The translations under genes were made by a program, and so were the position numbers. From positions 1 through 35,817 of the forward strand of contig QHYF01000086.1 of the NCBI GenBank assembly GCA_003224075.1: 35,817 nucleotides of DNA. Reading direction: 5' to 3'. Source of the DNA: Acidobacteriota bacterium (GTDB taxonomy: Bacteria > Acidobacteriota > Terriglobia > Acidiferrales > UBA7541). The notes under the pieces were generated by a model that was given only the letters and a program-made list of their open reading frames with translations, had not been told where the DNA came from and searched no databases. This document shows positions 26,139 to 35,817 of the stretch, piece after piece. Position 1 is the first letter of the stretch; each line of letters opens with the position of its first letter.

Positions 26139-27503
26139 ATGACCCAGCAACTCACGTTCAACCTCATGCCCACCCGCCCCGTCTGGACCGTCAGCGAGCT
26201 CACCGCCCGCATCCGCGACCTTCTCGCCAAAAACTTTACCGACATCAGCGTCCAGGGCGAAATTTCCAATTGCCACGAAGCGCAGTCCGGCCACATCTAC
26301 TTCACTTTGAAAGACGATCGCGCGCAGGTCCGCTGCGTCTTCTTCAAGCAGCAGCGGCGCGGCATCAAATTCCGCCCCGAAGACGGGCTGCAAGTCACCG
26401 TGCGCGGCTCCATCAGCGTCTACGAGCAGCGCGGCGAATATCAGATTTACGTGGAGAATCTCGAACCGGTCGGGCGTGGCGCGCTCCAGTTGGCCTTCGA
26501 GCAATTGAAAAAGCGCCTCGAGGCGGAAGGCTTATTCGACGCGGCGCGCAAGAAACCGCTGCCGCTTCTGCCCAGCCGCATCGGCCTCATCACTTCCCCA
26601 AAGGGCGCCGCGGTCCGCGACGTCGTCCGCATTCTTCGCCGCCGTTTCCAGAATGTTCATCTCATTCTCTATCCCGTGCGCGTCCAGGGCGAAGGCGCCG
26701 CCGAAGAAATCGTCAAAGCCCTGAAATTCTTCAATCAGAAGAAACTCGGGGACGTTCTCATCCTCGCGCGCGGTGGCGGCTCGATGGAAGACTTGTGGGC
26801 TTTCAACGAAGAACTCGTGGCCCGCGCCATCGCCGCCTCCGGAATTTCCATCATCTCCGGTGTCGGTCACGAAACCGATTTCACCATCGCGGACTTCGTC
26901 GCCGACGTCCGCGCCTCCACTCCGTCCGCGGCCGCCGAGCTTGTTGTCCAGACCCGCCGTGAATTCGATAAGCATATCGCCGAACTCCGCGAAACCCTCG
27001 CCGGGTTGATCCGCTACCGCCTGCTGGAATTGTCGCGCCGCGTCCACGAGTTTTCCGCGCGCCCGGGCTTCCGCCGCCCGCTCGATCTTCTCCGCCAGCA
27101 GCGTCAGCGCGCCGATGAGATGACTTCGCGGCTTGCGCTCGGTCTCCGCGCGCGCCTCGACCAATCGCGCAAACGCTTCAACGCCGCGCATCTGCGCATC
27201 GTCTCATTTGATTTTCGCGTGAAAATCGCGGCCTTCCGTCTGCGCCTCGAAAAACGCGCCGCCGAGTTCGGTGTCCGCATGGAGCGCCTGCTCCGCCGTA
27301 AACGCGACCGCCTCGAAAAACTATTTCTCCAGCTTCAGGAGCGCAGTCCCCTGCGCGTTCTTGAACGCGGCTACGCTATCGCCACCGACGCCAATGGAAC
27401 CGTCCTCCGCGACGCCGCCCAGGTTGGGCTCGGCGACTCCGTCGCCCTCCAGCTCCACCGCGGCCGCCTCATGACTGAAGTCAAGAAGAGGGAATCGTCA
27501 TGA
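26139..27503 (+). CDS. xseA: Exodeoxyribonuclease VII large subunit
   Basis: VWTVSELTARIRDLLAKNFTDISVQGEISNCHEAQSGHIYFTLKDDRAQVRCVFF; ILARGGGSMEDLWAFNEE; SGVGHETDFTIADFVADVRASTPSAAAE. Confidence 0.96.
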   Translation: MTQQLTFNLMPTRPVWTVSELTARIRDLLAKNFTDISVQGEISNCHEAQSGHIYFTLKDDRAQVRCVFFKQQRRGIKFRPEDGLQVTVRGSISVYEQRGEYQIYVENLEPVGRGALQLAFEQLKKRLEAEGLFDAARKKPLPLLPSRIGLITSPKGAAVRDVVRILRRRFQNVHLILYPVRVQGEGAAEEIVKALKFFNQKKLGDVLILARGGGSMEDLWAFNEELVARAIAASGISIISGVGHETDFTIADFVADVRASTPSAAAELVVQTRREFDKHIAELRETLAGLIRYRLLELSRRVHEFSARPGFRRPLDLLRQQRQRADEMTSRLALGLRARLDQSRKRFNAAHLRIVSFDFRVKIAAFRLRLEKRAAEFGVRMERLLRRKRDRLEKLFLQLQERSPLRVLERGYAIATDANGTVLRDAAQVGLGDSVALQLHRGRLMTEVKKRESS

Positions 27504-27523
27504 ACTCCCTCGCGCGCTTTCGC

Positions 27524-28405
27524 TTAGGGCTGGCGCGGCGCTTCCGCCCTTCTCTGTTTTATCTCTTTGACTTTGTCGACCAGGTCGTCGGCCATCTTCG
27601 TCAACTCGTCGCGTTCAGATGCGTCAGCAACAGTGTCTGCCTTCCGCCGGTAGAGCAGATTCAGATAAGCCATCGCGTCGTCGTACTCCGGCCTCAATTC
27701 GAGGGCGCGTTTCAAAGACTCGATGCCCTCGTCGATCTTTCGCCCGTATTCGCGCGTATATTCTTCCCTCAGATCCGGGGGAAGCGGCGCATCGTCGCTG
27801 AGTTGCCTGCCCCGCACGGACAGATTGAACTTCGTCCTCAGCAGTCCGTTCGCGCGGAACGAGAGTGTCCAGTCAATGACGCCAATCCAGTAGTAGGGCT
27901 CGGGATCATCGGGACGGAGATAAATGTGTTTTTGATGGTACGACTTCGACTCTTCAAAGAGATCCGGATCGAAGGGCGAACCGCCCATCTGGAACAACAT
28001 CGAGCCCAAGCCGTCGATCGCGGAGATGTTCTGTGGCTCAATGTTCAGCACCCCCCGGAATTCCCCAACTGCGGCGTTGCCCATGCGAATGTTGTCTTCG
28101 CTAGGCGCACCGGGGATGTACTGGGATGCGTAGGTGGTCGCGAGATACAAACGTGCATTCAGAAGCTTCGGGTAGAGCTGTTTTGCGTGCGTGAAATAGC
28201 GCTCCGCCTCTTGGTATTGTCCATTTCTGAAAGCTTGAACGCCCTGATTCAGATCCTGCCGCGCCTGTTTCTCTTCTTCGGTCTGAGCAGGTTTCTCTTG
28301 TCCGAAGCATCTACCCGCCATCACCCATGGCAAAGCCAGCATAGACACGGTGACCAGCAAGCGAAGAGAACAAAGCGGGCGTACACGAATAACAGTGATG
28401 ATCAC
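27524..28405 (-). CDS. Secreted TPR-repeat protein
   Basis: Signal-like N-terminus LCSLRLLVTVSMLALPWVMAGRCFGQ, TPR-like NQGVQAFRNGQYQEAERYFTHAKQLYP and a second TPR near the C-terminus. Confidence 0.8.
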   Translation of the reverse strand: MIITVIRVRPLCSLRLLVTVSMLALPWVMAGRCFGQEKPAQTEEEKQARQDLNQGVQAFRNGQYQEAERYFTHAKQLYPKLLNARLYLATTYASQYIPGAPSEDNIRMGNAAVGEFRGVLNIEPQNISAIDGLGSMLFQMGGSPFDPDLFEESKSYHQKHIYLRPDDPEPYYWIGVIDWTLSFRANGLLRTKFNLSVRGRQLSDDAPLPPDLREEYTREYGRKIDEGIESLKRALELRPEYDDAMAYLNLLYRRKADTVADASERDELTKMADDLVDKVKEIKQRRAEAPRQP

Positions 28406-28441
28406 GAAGAACTCCGATCTTCCCTGCGGAGTTTGATTCTA

Positions 28442-30250
<1,809 letters not shown>

Positions 30251-30511
30251 TTTTTCTGTTACCGGTTTTCTCTGTTACCCGCAGGAATTCGAATCGACTG
30301 TTTGGTTTTTTCGGCGGGCCTGCTTGTGTCGAGCGCTTGGGGGTCGCGCCCGGCTCGTGCGAGACACACGCAGCGCTAAAACCATGCCGTGTGAAGATTC
30401 AGTTTGCCACAAATCCCGCAGCGCGTCAGCACGCGCAATGCGAGAGGAGAAATGCTTGAAGAGAAAGGAAAGCCGGAACAGCAATTACCCCTATGGGAAT
30501 CGTGAAGCCGC

Positions 30512-30540
30512 TTGACGGTTGCGCGCCGGATGCATACAGT
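30512..30540 (+). promoter_or_regulatory. Sigma70-type promoter for the MFS gene
   Basis: TTGACG (30512-30517), 17-nt spacer, TACAGT (30535-30540). Confidence 0.55.
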
Positions 30541-30591
30541 TTCCGCAATCCGCACACGCTTTCGGCCAGCAGCACCCGCTGAGGAGATCTC

Positions 30592-31929
30592 TTGACCGGG
30601 CGCATTCACACTGAGGCGATCAAGGACAAAGAAACGGACACCGGTGCGATGTCCATGCAGGCGGGAACGATTCAAAAACTGCGGCTCCGGATTATCCCTT
30701 ATCTTTTTCTGCTGTACGTCATTGCCTATCTCGACCGGATCAACATTGGATTTGCCGCGTTGACGATGAACAAGGAATTGGCGATCACGAGCGAGCAGTT
30801 CGGATTGCTGGTGGGGATTTTCTTTTTCGGTTATTTCCTGTTTGAGATTCCCAGCAATCTTTTGCTGCACAAGATCGGAGCGCGGATCTGGATCGCTCGC
30901 ATCCTGATTAGCTGGGGAATCGTGGCGGTGATGACCGGCTTCGTCCAGAACGTTTCACAGTTGTACGTCGCGCGGTTCCTGCTCGGGCTGGCGGAAGCCG
31001 GTTACTTCCCCGGAATCGTCCTGTATCTGACCTACTGGTTTCGCCAGCGAGAACAGGCGCAGGCGATTGCGCTGTTCCTGGCGGGCTTGCCTGTCACCAG
31101 CATTCTGGGGGCTCCGGTCTCCGGTTTCATTCTGGATCGAATTCACTGGCTAGGTGTGAGCAGTTGGCGGTGGCTCCTGATTCTGGAGGGAATTCCAGCC
31201 GTAGTCTGCGGTGTCCTTACTTACTTCTTGCTGCCAAGCCGTCCGGCGGAAGCCAAGTTTCTGACGCGGAACGAAAAGGACTGGATCACTGAGGAATTGA
31301 ACCAGGAAGAGAGTCAGAAACATGGAACACACCGAATTTCTGCGACACAGGCGCTGACCAACGGCCGGGTCTGGCACCTGGCCTGTATCGGTTTCACCCT
31401 CAATATCGGCATGTACTCTCTGACCTTCTGGATGCCACAATTCGTGAAATCGCTTTCCAGTCTTTACTCCAGCACAAAGATCGGACTCCTGGTGATGATT
31501 CCATACCTTGTGGGTTTGCTAGCGATGGTCCTGGTTTCCCGCAGTTCTGATCGCAAGATGGAGCGAAAATATCATGCAGCGATTCCCGCAATCGTTGCAG
31601 GAATCGCTCTCGTGTCATTGGGCGCAACTCATTCCACTTTCTCTTCGATCTTCTTCTTATGCTTCGCTTCCCTTGGCATCTACAGCGTCTATGGCCCTTT
31701 TTATTCGCTGCCGAGCGAGTTCCTGACAGGATTCGCAGCGGCTTCGGGAATTGCCTTGATTAGTTCGGTCGCGAACTTGGGCGGATTTGCAGGGCCCTAC
31801 GCGATTGGATTGGTTCGCCAGAGGACGAACAGCTTGTATGGTGGCTTGGCTCTCACCGGCGTTTCTTTGTTCGTATCCGCAACACTTATGCTGCTCCTTC
31901 CGAGAAGAGCCCGCGTCCAAGAGGGCTAA
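30592..31929 (+). CDS. MFS transporter, anion:cation symporter (ACS)-like
   Basis: YVIAYLDRINIGFAALTMNKELAITSEQFGLLVGIFFFGYFLFEIPSNLLLHKIGARIWIARILISWG is typical of ACS-family MFS. Start uncertain (TTG 30592 or ATG 30649/30655). Confidence 0.9.
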   Translation: MTGRIHTEAIKDKETDTGAMSMQAGTIQKLRLRIIPYLFLLYVIAYLDRINIGFAALTMNKELAITSEQFGLLVGIFFFGYFLFEIPSNLLLHKIGARIWIARILISWGIVAVMTGFVQNVSQLYVARFLLGLAEAGYFPGIVLYLTYWFRQREQAQAIALFLAGLPVTSILGAPVSGFILDRIHWLGVSSWRWLLILEGIPAVVCGVLTYFLLPSRPAEAKFLTRNEKDWITEELNQEESQKHGTHRISATQALTNGRVWHLACIGFTLNIGMYSLTFWMPQFVKSLSSLYSSTKIGLLVMIPYLVGLLAMVLVSRSSDRKMERKYHAAIPAIVAGIALVSLGATHSTFSSIFFLCFASLGIYSVYGPFYSLPSEFLTGFAAASGIALISSVANLGGFAGPYAIGLVRQRTNSLYGGLALTGVSLFVSATLMLLLPRRARVQEG

Positions 31930-32201
31930 CCTGAGGCAACGCAAAGAAGCGGTCAGTCGGGCCGCATGCGTGCCCAGGCGGCGACAAGGGCCATCCAGGA
32001 GACAACGCCGTTGGATGCCGCAACTCGGTTTGAAGCGCGCCGAACTCTCGTGCCGTTTACTGCATCGCTGAATGCAAGCCGGTTGGACGCCCGCTGCCAG
32101 CGGTATATAGTTAGGGAGGGCCGTTCGCGCCCCGCAACCGCGCGCAGCCCAGCTCAAATCGAAATCGCAAACAACGGGTACCGCAAAGGCAATTCGAACG
32201 G

Positions 32202-34781
32202 ATGGCCGCAGACGTCAGCAAGCATCTGGAACGCGCCAAGCGCTTCCTCGAGAAGAACCGCGTCGAGGATGCGATCCAGGCTTATCTCGCGGTTCTGGAC
32301 GAAGCACCGCAGCATCAGGAAGCCACGCAGGCGCTCGGCGACCTCTATGCGCGGCAGGACAAGCCGGAGCGCGCGGCGGTTTATTACGGTGTGCTTTTTG
32401 ATCTGCTCGTCGAGCCCAAAGACGAGACAAAGGCCGTGGCCATCTACAACCGGTTTCTGCGCGCGGGTTACGGCCATCAGCCACCCGAGCGCATCGCGCG
32501 TTACGCGTTTTTGCTGCAAAGACAGAATCATGCCGACGAAGCCATTCAACACTACACCCAAGCCGCGGAGCGTTTCGCGGCCGCGGGCAGGGAGGAAGAC
32601 GCGCTCTTTTGCTGGGAGCGGATCGCCCAGCTCGATCCTGAAAACTTAGCCCGGCAACTGCGTCTTGCGGAAGCCGCGGAACGCATGGGAAAGAATGCGC
32701 TGGCCGCGCGCGCGTTTCTGCGGACCGGGCAGCTTGCTTCGGCGAGTGGGGCGGCGGCCGACGCGCTCCATCTTCTCGGGCGAGCGCACAAACTGGCCCC
32801 GCAGGAGCGCAGCGTCGCGCTTCTGTATGCCCAGGCAAATCTACAAGCGGGCAATGCCGTGAGAGCCGCCTCATTGCTGGAGGCTTTTGCCTCTACGGAA
32901 AGCGACGCGGCGTTTCTTGGCACGTATGGCGACGCCCTCATGCGCTCGGGAAGGCTCGAGCTGGCTCGCGATGTACTCGACAAACTGAGCCGGGAAAAAA
33001 GCGAAGGGACAACCCAGCTTTTCGAACTGGCAGACCGGTATGTCGCCGCGGGCCAAGACCAAAAAGCCACGGAGCTCCTCTTGACGCTCAAGCGGCGGAT
33101 GTTTGCCAGCAAACGCCAAAATGATTTCGTTGCGCTGATGGACGGCATCGGGAGCAAGTACCCCCATTCGCAGACGATTCTCGAATTTTGGGCTTCCATC
33201 CACAGCGAGCTGAACCGCGAGTCCCAGTATTTCGAAGTCCTGATCAAGCTTTTTGACGTGTACCTGACCTCGGGAAATATCGCCAGGGCGGCGGAATCTC
33301 TCGAAAGGCTCGTGGATATCGACGCGTACGACTATCGGAATCAGGAGCGGCTGGAACTCCTGCGCGGCCGAGTGGACGACGCCTATTTGAAACGAGTTGG
33401 AAGCCGGCTGACGAAAGGGGGGACCAGCGCACCGGCACGTGCAACACACACTCCGGCGCAGAATGTGCCTAGCCCGCCGCCCACCAGTGAAGAAGGCCGG
33501 CACGTGCAAGCCCTCGAAGACCTCATCGTGCAGACCGAGATTTTTCTGCAGTATTCCTTGCAAAAGAAAGCGCTCGAGCGGCTGCAGAAAATTGCGGCCA
33601 TGTATCCCGGGGAAGAAGAGCGGAACGCTCGGCTTTCGAATCTCTACCAGATGGCCAACTGGTGGCCGCAAGGAGCGCCCAAGCCGAAGAAGGAACCGGC
33701 GGCTGCGGCGGCGACACCGCTGGTCGAGGCCCAGGCCGCCATCACGGGGAAGACGGGTATTTATTCCGCAGAGACGCTGCGCGATCTTTCCAAGATTTCG
33801 GAGATCAATCAAAAGATTTTCCGCCAGCAGACGCCACGCGCGATGCTCAACACAGCGGTCACCGAGGTGGGAACTTATCTCCAGGCGACGCGCGCCCTGG
33901 CAGTTGTGGGCGCGGCGGGCCGGCCGCCGGAAATGGCCGCGGAATTTTGCGCCTCGGGAGTAAAGGCCGCGCCCGGCGCACAGGTTGTGCTGCTTCTCGC
34001 GCACCTGGAAAAGGCCGAGCCCGACGAGCTGGGGGCACTGATCGTGCAAGCGGCGGAAGGATCGATTCTGAGGGATCTACGGCTCAACACGGCGCTCGGC
34101 GTGACGATCAGCGACAAAGAGACGCAGATGCCCGCGGGAATGCTGATCGTTGCGCATGCCGAAGAGCACAAGTGGAGGCCAAACGAAGCTTATTTCCTGC
34201 AAGCCATCGGTGACCAAATGATGATGAGCGTGAGCCATACGCGGCTGCGGTCGCTGGTGCGGCGCATGGGCGTTTCCGATGAACGCACGGGCTTATTGAG
34301 CCGCAGCTCGTACCAGAGCTGCTTGCTGGCGGAAGCAGACCGGGCGCGCACGCAGGGCACGCCGCTTTCACTGGCGATTTTGCAGATCGACCGCGGCGGG
34401 GAACTTCTGCGCCAGCAAGGCGAATCTCCCCTGGAGAAATTTCTGGAACAACTGGCGCGATCGCTGCAGCCGATCGTGCGGCAGAACGACGTGCCGGTGA
34501 AATATACCTCGTGGTCGCTGGCGTTCATCCTGCCGGATACGGCTTTGGCGGGCGCGCAGAATCTCGCGGATAAATTGCGCCGCGCCGCTTCCGGGCTGCG
34601 GCCGCCGTGGGATTCGACGCAGATTACGCTGAGTGCTGGAATCGTCGAGGCGGTGGCTAAAAACGAGTACGACAACGAAGATATCGTGACGGATTTGATC
34701 AACCGCGCGGAGTTTTCGATTGAAGAGGCGAGGAAGCGCGGCGGGGACACCGTGGTTGCGCTGGAAACGCCAAAGCTCTGA
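32202..34781 (+). CDS. TPR - GAF-like - degenerate GGDEF domain protein
   Basis: N-terminal TPRs (AKRFLEKNRVEDAIQAYLAVLDEAPQHQEATQALGDLYARQDKPERAAVYY), C-terminal diguanylate-cyclase-like fold (DERTGLLSRSSYQSCL...SLAILQIDR...FILPDTALAGAQNLADKLRRA...ITLSAGIVEA...AEFSIEEARKRGGDTVV) with no GGDEF motif. Confidence 0.75.
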   Translation: MAADVSKHLERAKRFLEKNRVEDAIQAYLAVLDEAPQHQEATQALGDLYARQDKPERAAVYYGVLFDLLVEPKDETKAVAIYNRFLRAGYGHQPPERIARYAFLLQRQNHADEAIQHYTQAAERFAAAGREEDALFCWERIAQLDPENLARQLRLAEAAERMGKNALAARAFLRTGQLASASGAAADALHLLGRAHKLAPQERSVALLYAQANLQAGNAVRAASLLEAFASTESDAAFLGTYGDALMRSGRLELARDVLDKLSREKSEGTTQLFELADRYVAAGQDQKATELLLTLKRRMFASKRQNDFVALMDGIGSKYPHSQTILEFWASIHSELNRESQYFEVLIKLFDVYLTSGNIARAAESLERLVDIDAYDYRNQERLELLRGRVDDAYLKRVGSRLTKGGTSAPARATHTPAQNVPSPPPTSEEGRHVQALEDLIVQTEIFLQYSLQKKALERLQKIAAMYPGEEERNARLSNLYQMANWWPQGAPKPKKEPAAAAATPLVEAQAAITGKTGIYSAETLRDLSKISEINQKIFRQQTPRAMLNTAVTEVGTYLQATRALAVVGAAGRPPEMAAEFCASGVKAAPGAQVVLLLAHLEKAEPDELGALIVQAAEGSILRDLRLNTALGVTISDKETQMPAGMLIVAHAEEHKWRPNEAYFLQAIGDQMMMSVSHTRLRSLVRRMGVSDERTGLLSRSSYQSCLLAEADRARTQGTPLSLAILQIDRGGELLRQQGESPLEKFLEQLARSLQPIVRQNDVPVKYTSWSLAFILPDTALAGAQNLADKLRRAASGLRPPWDSTQITLSAGIVEAVAKNEYDNEDIVTDLINRAEFSIEEARKRGGDTVVALETPKL

Positions 34782-34834
34782 AACAGAAAAAATAATCGTT
34801 TGTCGGAGCCATCCATGGAACTTTCAATTCCTCA

Positions 34835-34867
34835 TTGGCACTGCGATATAGGTCATGATAAAATGAC
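34835..34867 (+). promoter_or_regulatory. Promoter plus operator candidate for the Phd/PIN operon
   Basis: TTGGCA (34835-34840), 16 nt, GATAAA (34857-34862); the GATAAA is flanked by a perfect inverted repeat GTCAT/ATGAC. Confidence 0.45.
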
Positions 34868-34888
34868 TATGGTCACAAAGAGGGTGAG

Positions 34889-35125
34889 ATGAAACAAATG
34901 CGAGCGAGCGCTTTCAAGGCGCGCTGCCTGACGGTCATGAAGGACATCCAGGCAACGGGCGAGCCGGTCGTTGTTACCAAGCGCGGAACGCCGGTGGTTA
35001 AGGTAGTTCCCGTAGTGCCGGAAAAGAGCGATCTTTTCGGATTCATGGCGGGGGAATTCAAGGTTGTAGGTGATATTGAGTCGCCCGTGGTTCCTCAGAA
35101 GCAGTGGGAGATCCTGAAGAAGTGA
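34889..35125 (+). CDS. Phd/YefM-family antitoxin
   Basis: MRASAFKARCLTVMKDIQATGEPVVVTKRGTPVVKVVPV is typical; overlaps a downstream PIN gene. Confidence 0.88.
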   Translation: MKQMRASAFKARCLTVMKDIQATGEPVVVTKRGTPVVKVVPVVPEKSDLFGFMAGEFKVVGDIESPVVPQKQWEILKK

Positions 35126-35511
35126 TCCTGCTGGACACGCACGTCTTGGTCTGGCTGGCCAGTGATCCCGCGAAACTTTCGAGAAAAGCCAGCGAAGCCA
35201 TCCGAAAGGCCAGCCAGGAAAGCGGCATTGCCATCTCTGCGATCACGCTTTGGGAACTGGCCTGGCTGGCAGTGCACGGCCGCTTGGATATCACGGGAAC
35301 CGTAGAATCTTTCGTGGAGAGGATCTCTTCGCGGACAGCGATCCGGCCCATCACGGTAAAAGTGGCCGTATTGGCCAACCAACTGCCGGCAACATATTCC
35401 GGCGACCCGTGCGACCGGCTGATTGGCGCGACCGCCCTGGCCGAGGGCATGGTTTTGGTAACCAAAGACAGGAATATCCGGAATTGCAAGCAGGTCAAGA
35501 CGATCTGGTAA
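35122..35511 (+). CDS. PIN-domain toxin (VapC type, GTG start)
   Basis: ILLDTHVLVWLASDP, SAITLWELAWLAVHGRL, GDPCDRLIGATALAEGMVLVTKDRNI; GTGA overlap with antitoxin stop. Confidence 0.9.
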   Translation: MILLDTHVLVWLASDPAKLSRKASEAIRKASQESGIAISAITLWELAWLAVHGRLDITGTVESFVERISSRTAIRPITVKVAVLANQLPATYSGDPCDRLIGATALAEGMVLVTKDRNIRNCKQVKTIW

Positions 35512-35601
35512 GGTGGGGCGGCTTCAGGCGTTTCTTGCAGAACGATCCGCTGCCTTGCAGAGGTAAACTGTCATCGGAGATTTCCCGAAAGTGAGGGAAG
35601 A

Positions 35602-35817
35602 ATGTTTCCAACGGATGTGGTGATTTTGGCGGGAGCGCGCACGCCGATGGCGCGGTATACCGGAGCGTTTTCGGACGTGAGCGCGATTGAGCTGGCGGCG
35701 CATGCTTCGAAAGAGGCGATTCGGCGCTCAGGCGTCGATCCGGGAGAGTTTGATCACGCGATTTTTGGCAATGTGATGCAGACGAGCGCGGATGCAATTT
35801 ACGGAGCGCGGCACGTG
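35602..35817 (+). CDS. Acetyl-CoA acetyltransferase (thiolase), truncated by window end
   Basis: MFPTDVVILAGARTPMARYTGAFSDVSAIELAAHASKEAIRRSGVDPGEFDHAIFGNVMQTSADAIYGARHV, thiolase N-terminus; open to the window end. Confidence 0.93.
   Translation, partial: MFPTDVVILAGARTPMARYTGAFSDVSAIELAAHASKEAIRRSGVDPGEFDHAIFGNVMQTSADAIYGARHV

Noticed and set aside
25564-26142. 192-aa ORF in the long intergenic region
   Set aside because: TTG start, Ser/Pro/His-rich composition, and translates straight through the heptamer microrepeats and G/C palindromes; no domain recognisable.
32871-34049. 392-aa minus-strand ORF
   Set aside because: Antisense to the TPR-GAF-GGDEF-like gene; no recognisable motifs.

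Overview
The window reads as a GC-rich bacterial chromosomal segment. Gene content suggests Acidobacteriota, but this is an inference and untested. Most of it is housekeeping. It holds a partial M20 peptidase and a translationally coupled run fabZ-lpxA-lpxI-Gfo/Idh oxidoreductase-TonB-like protein-32 aa TM microprotein-miaA-hflX. These are followed by pgsA-AMMECR1, a secreted protein of unknown function, a fused AroD-AroE, trpE, a frameshifted trpG, an M20 dipeptidase, an ABC exporter and trpD. Further along are sucCD, ndk, an SSS symporter, a DUF2905-like protein, a VapBC pair, xseA, a secreted TPR protein, lepA, an MFS transporter, a TPR-GAF-degenerate GGDEF protein, a Phd/PIN toxin-antitoxin pair and a partial thiolase. 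No tRNA, rRNA, CRISPR array or transposase was seen. I found no clear new multi-gene defence-type system. The best leads are the unannotated 32-aa membrane microprotein, the broken trpG, the TPR-GAF-pseudoGGDEF protein, a 26-bp tandem repeat block upstream of sucC, heptamer microrepeats before trpE and xseA, and a structured 676-bp intergenic region with its own promoter-like sequence and repeated TAAnnCnTTTnnTT / G-run elements.
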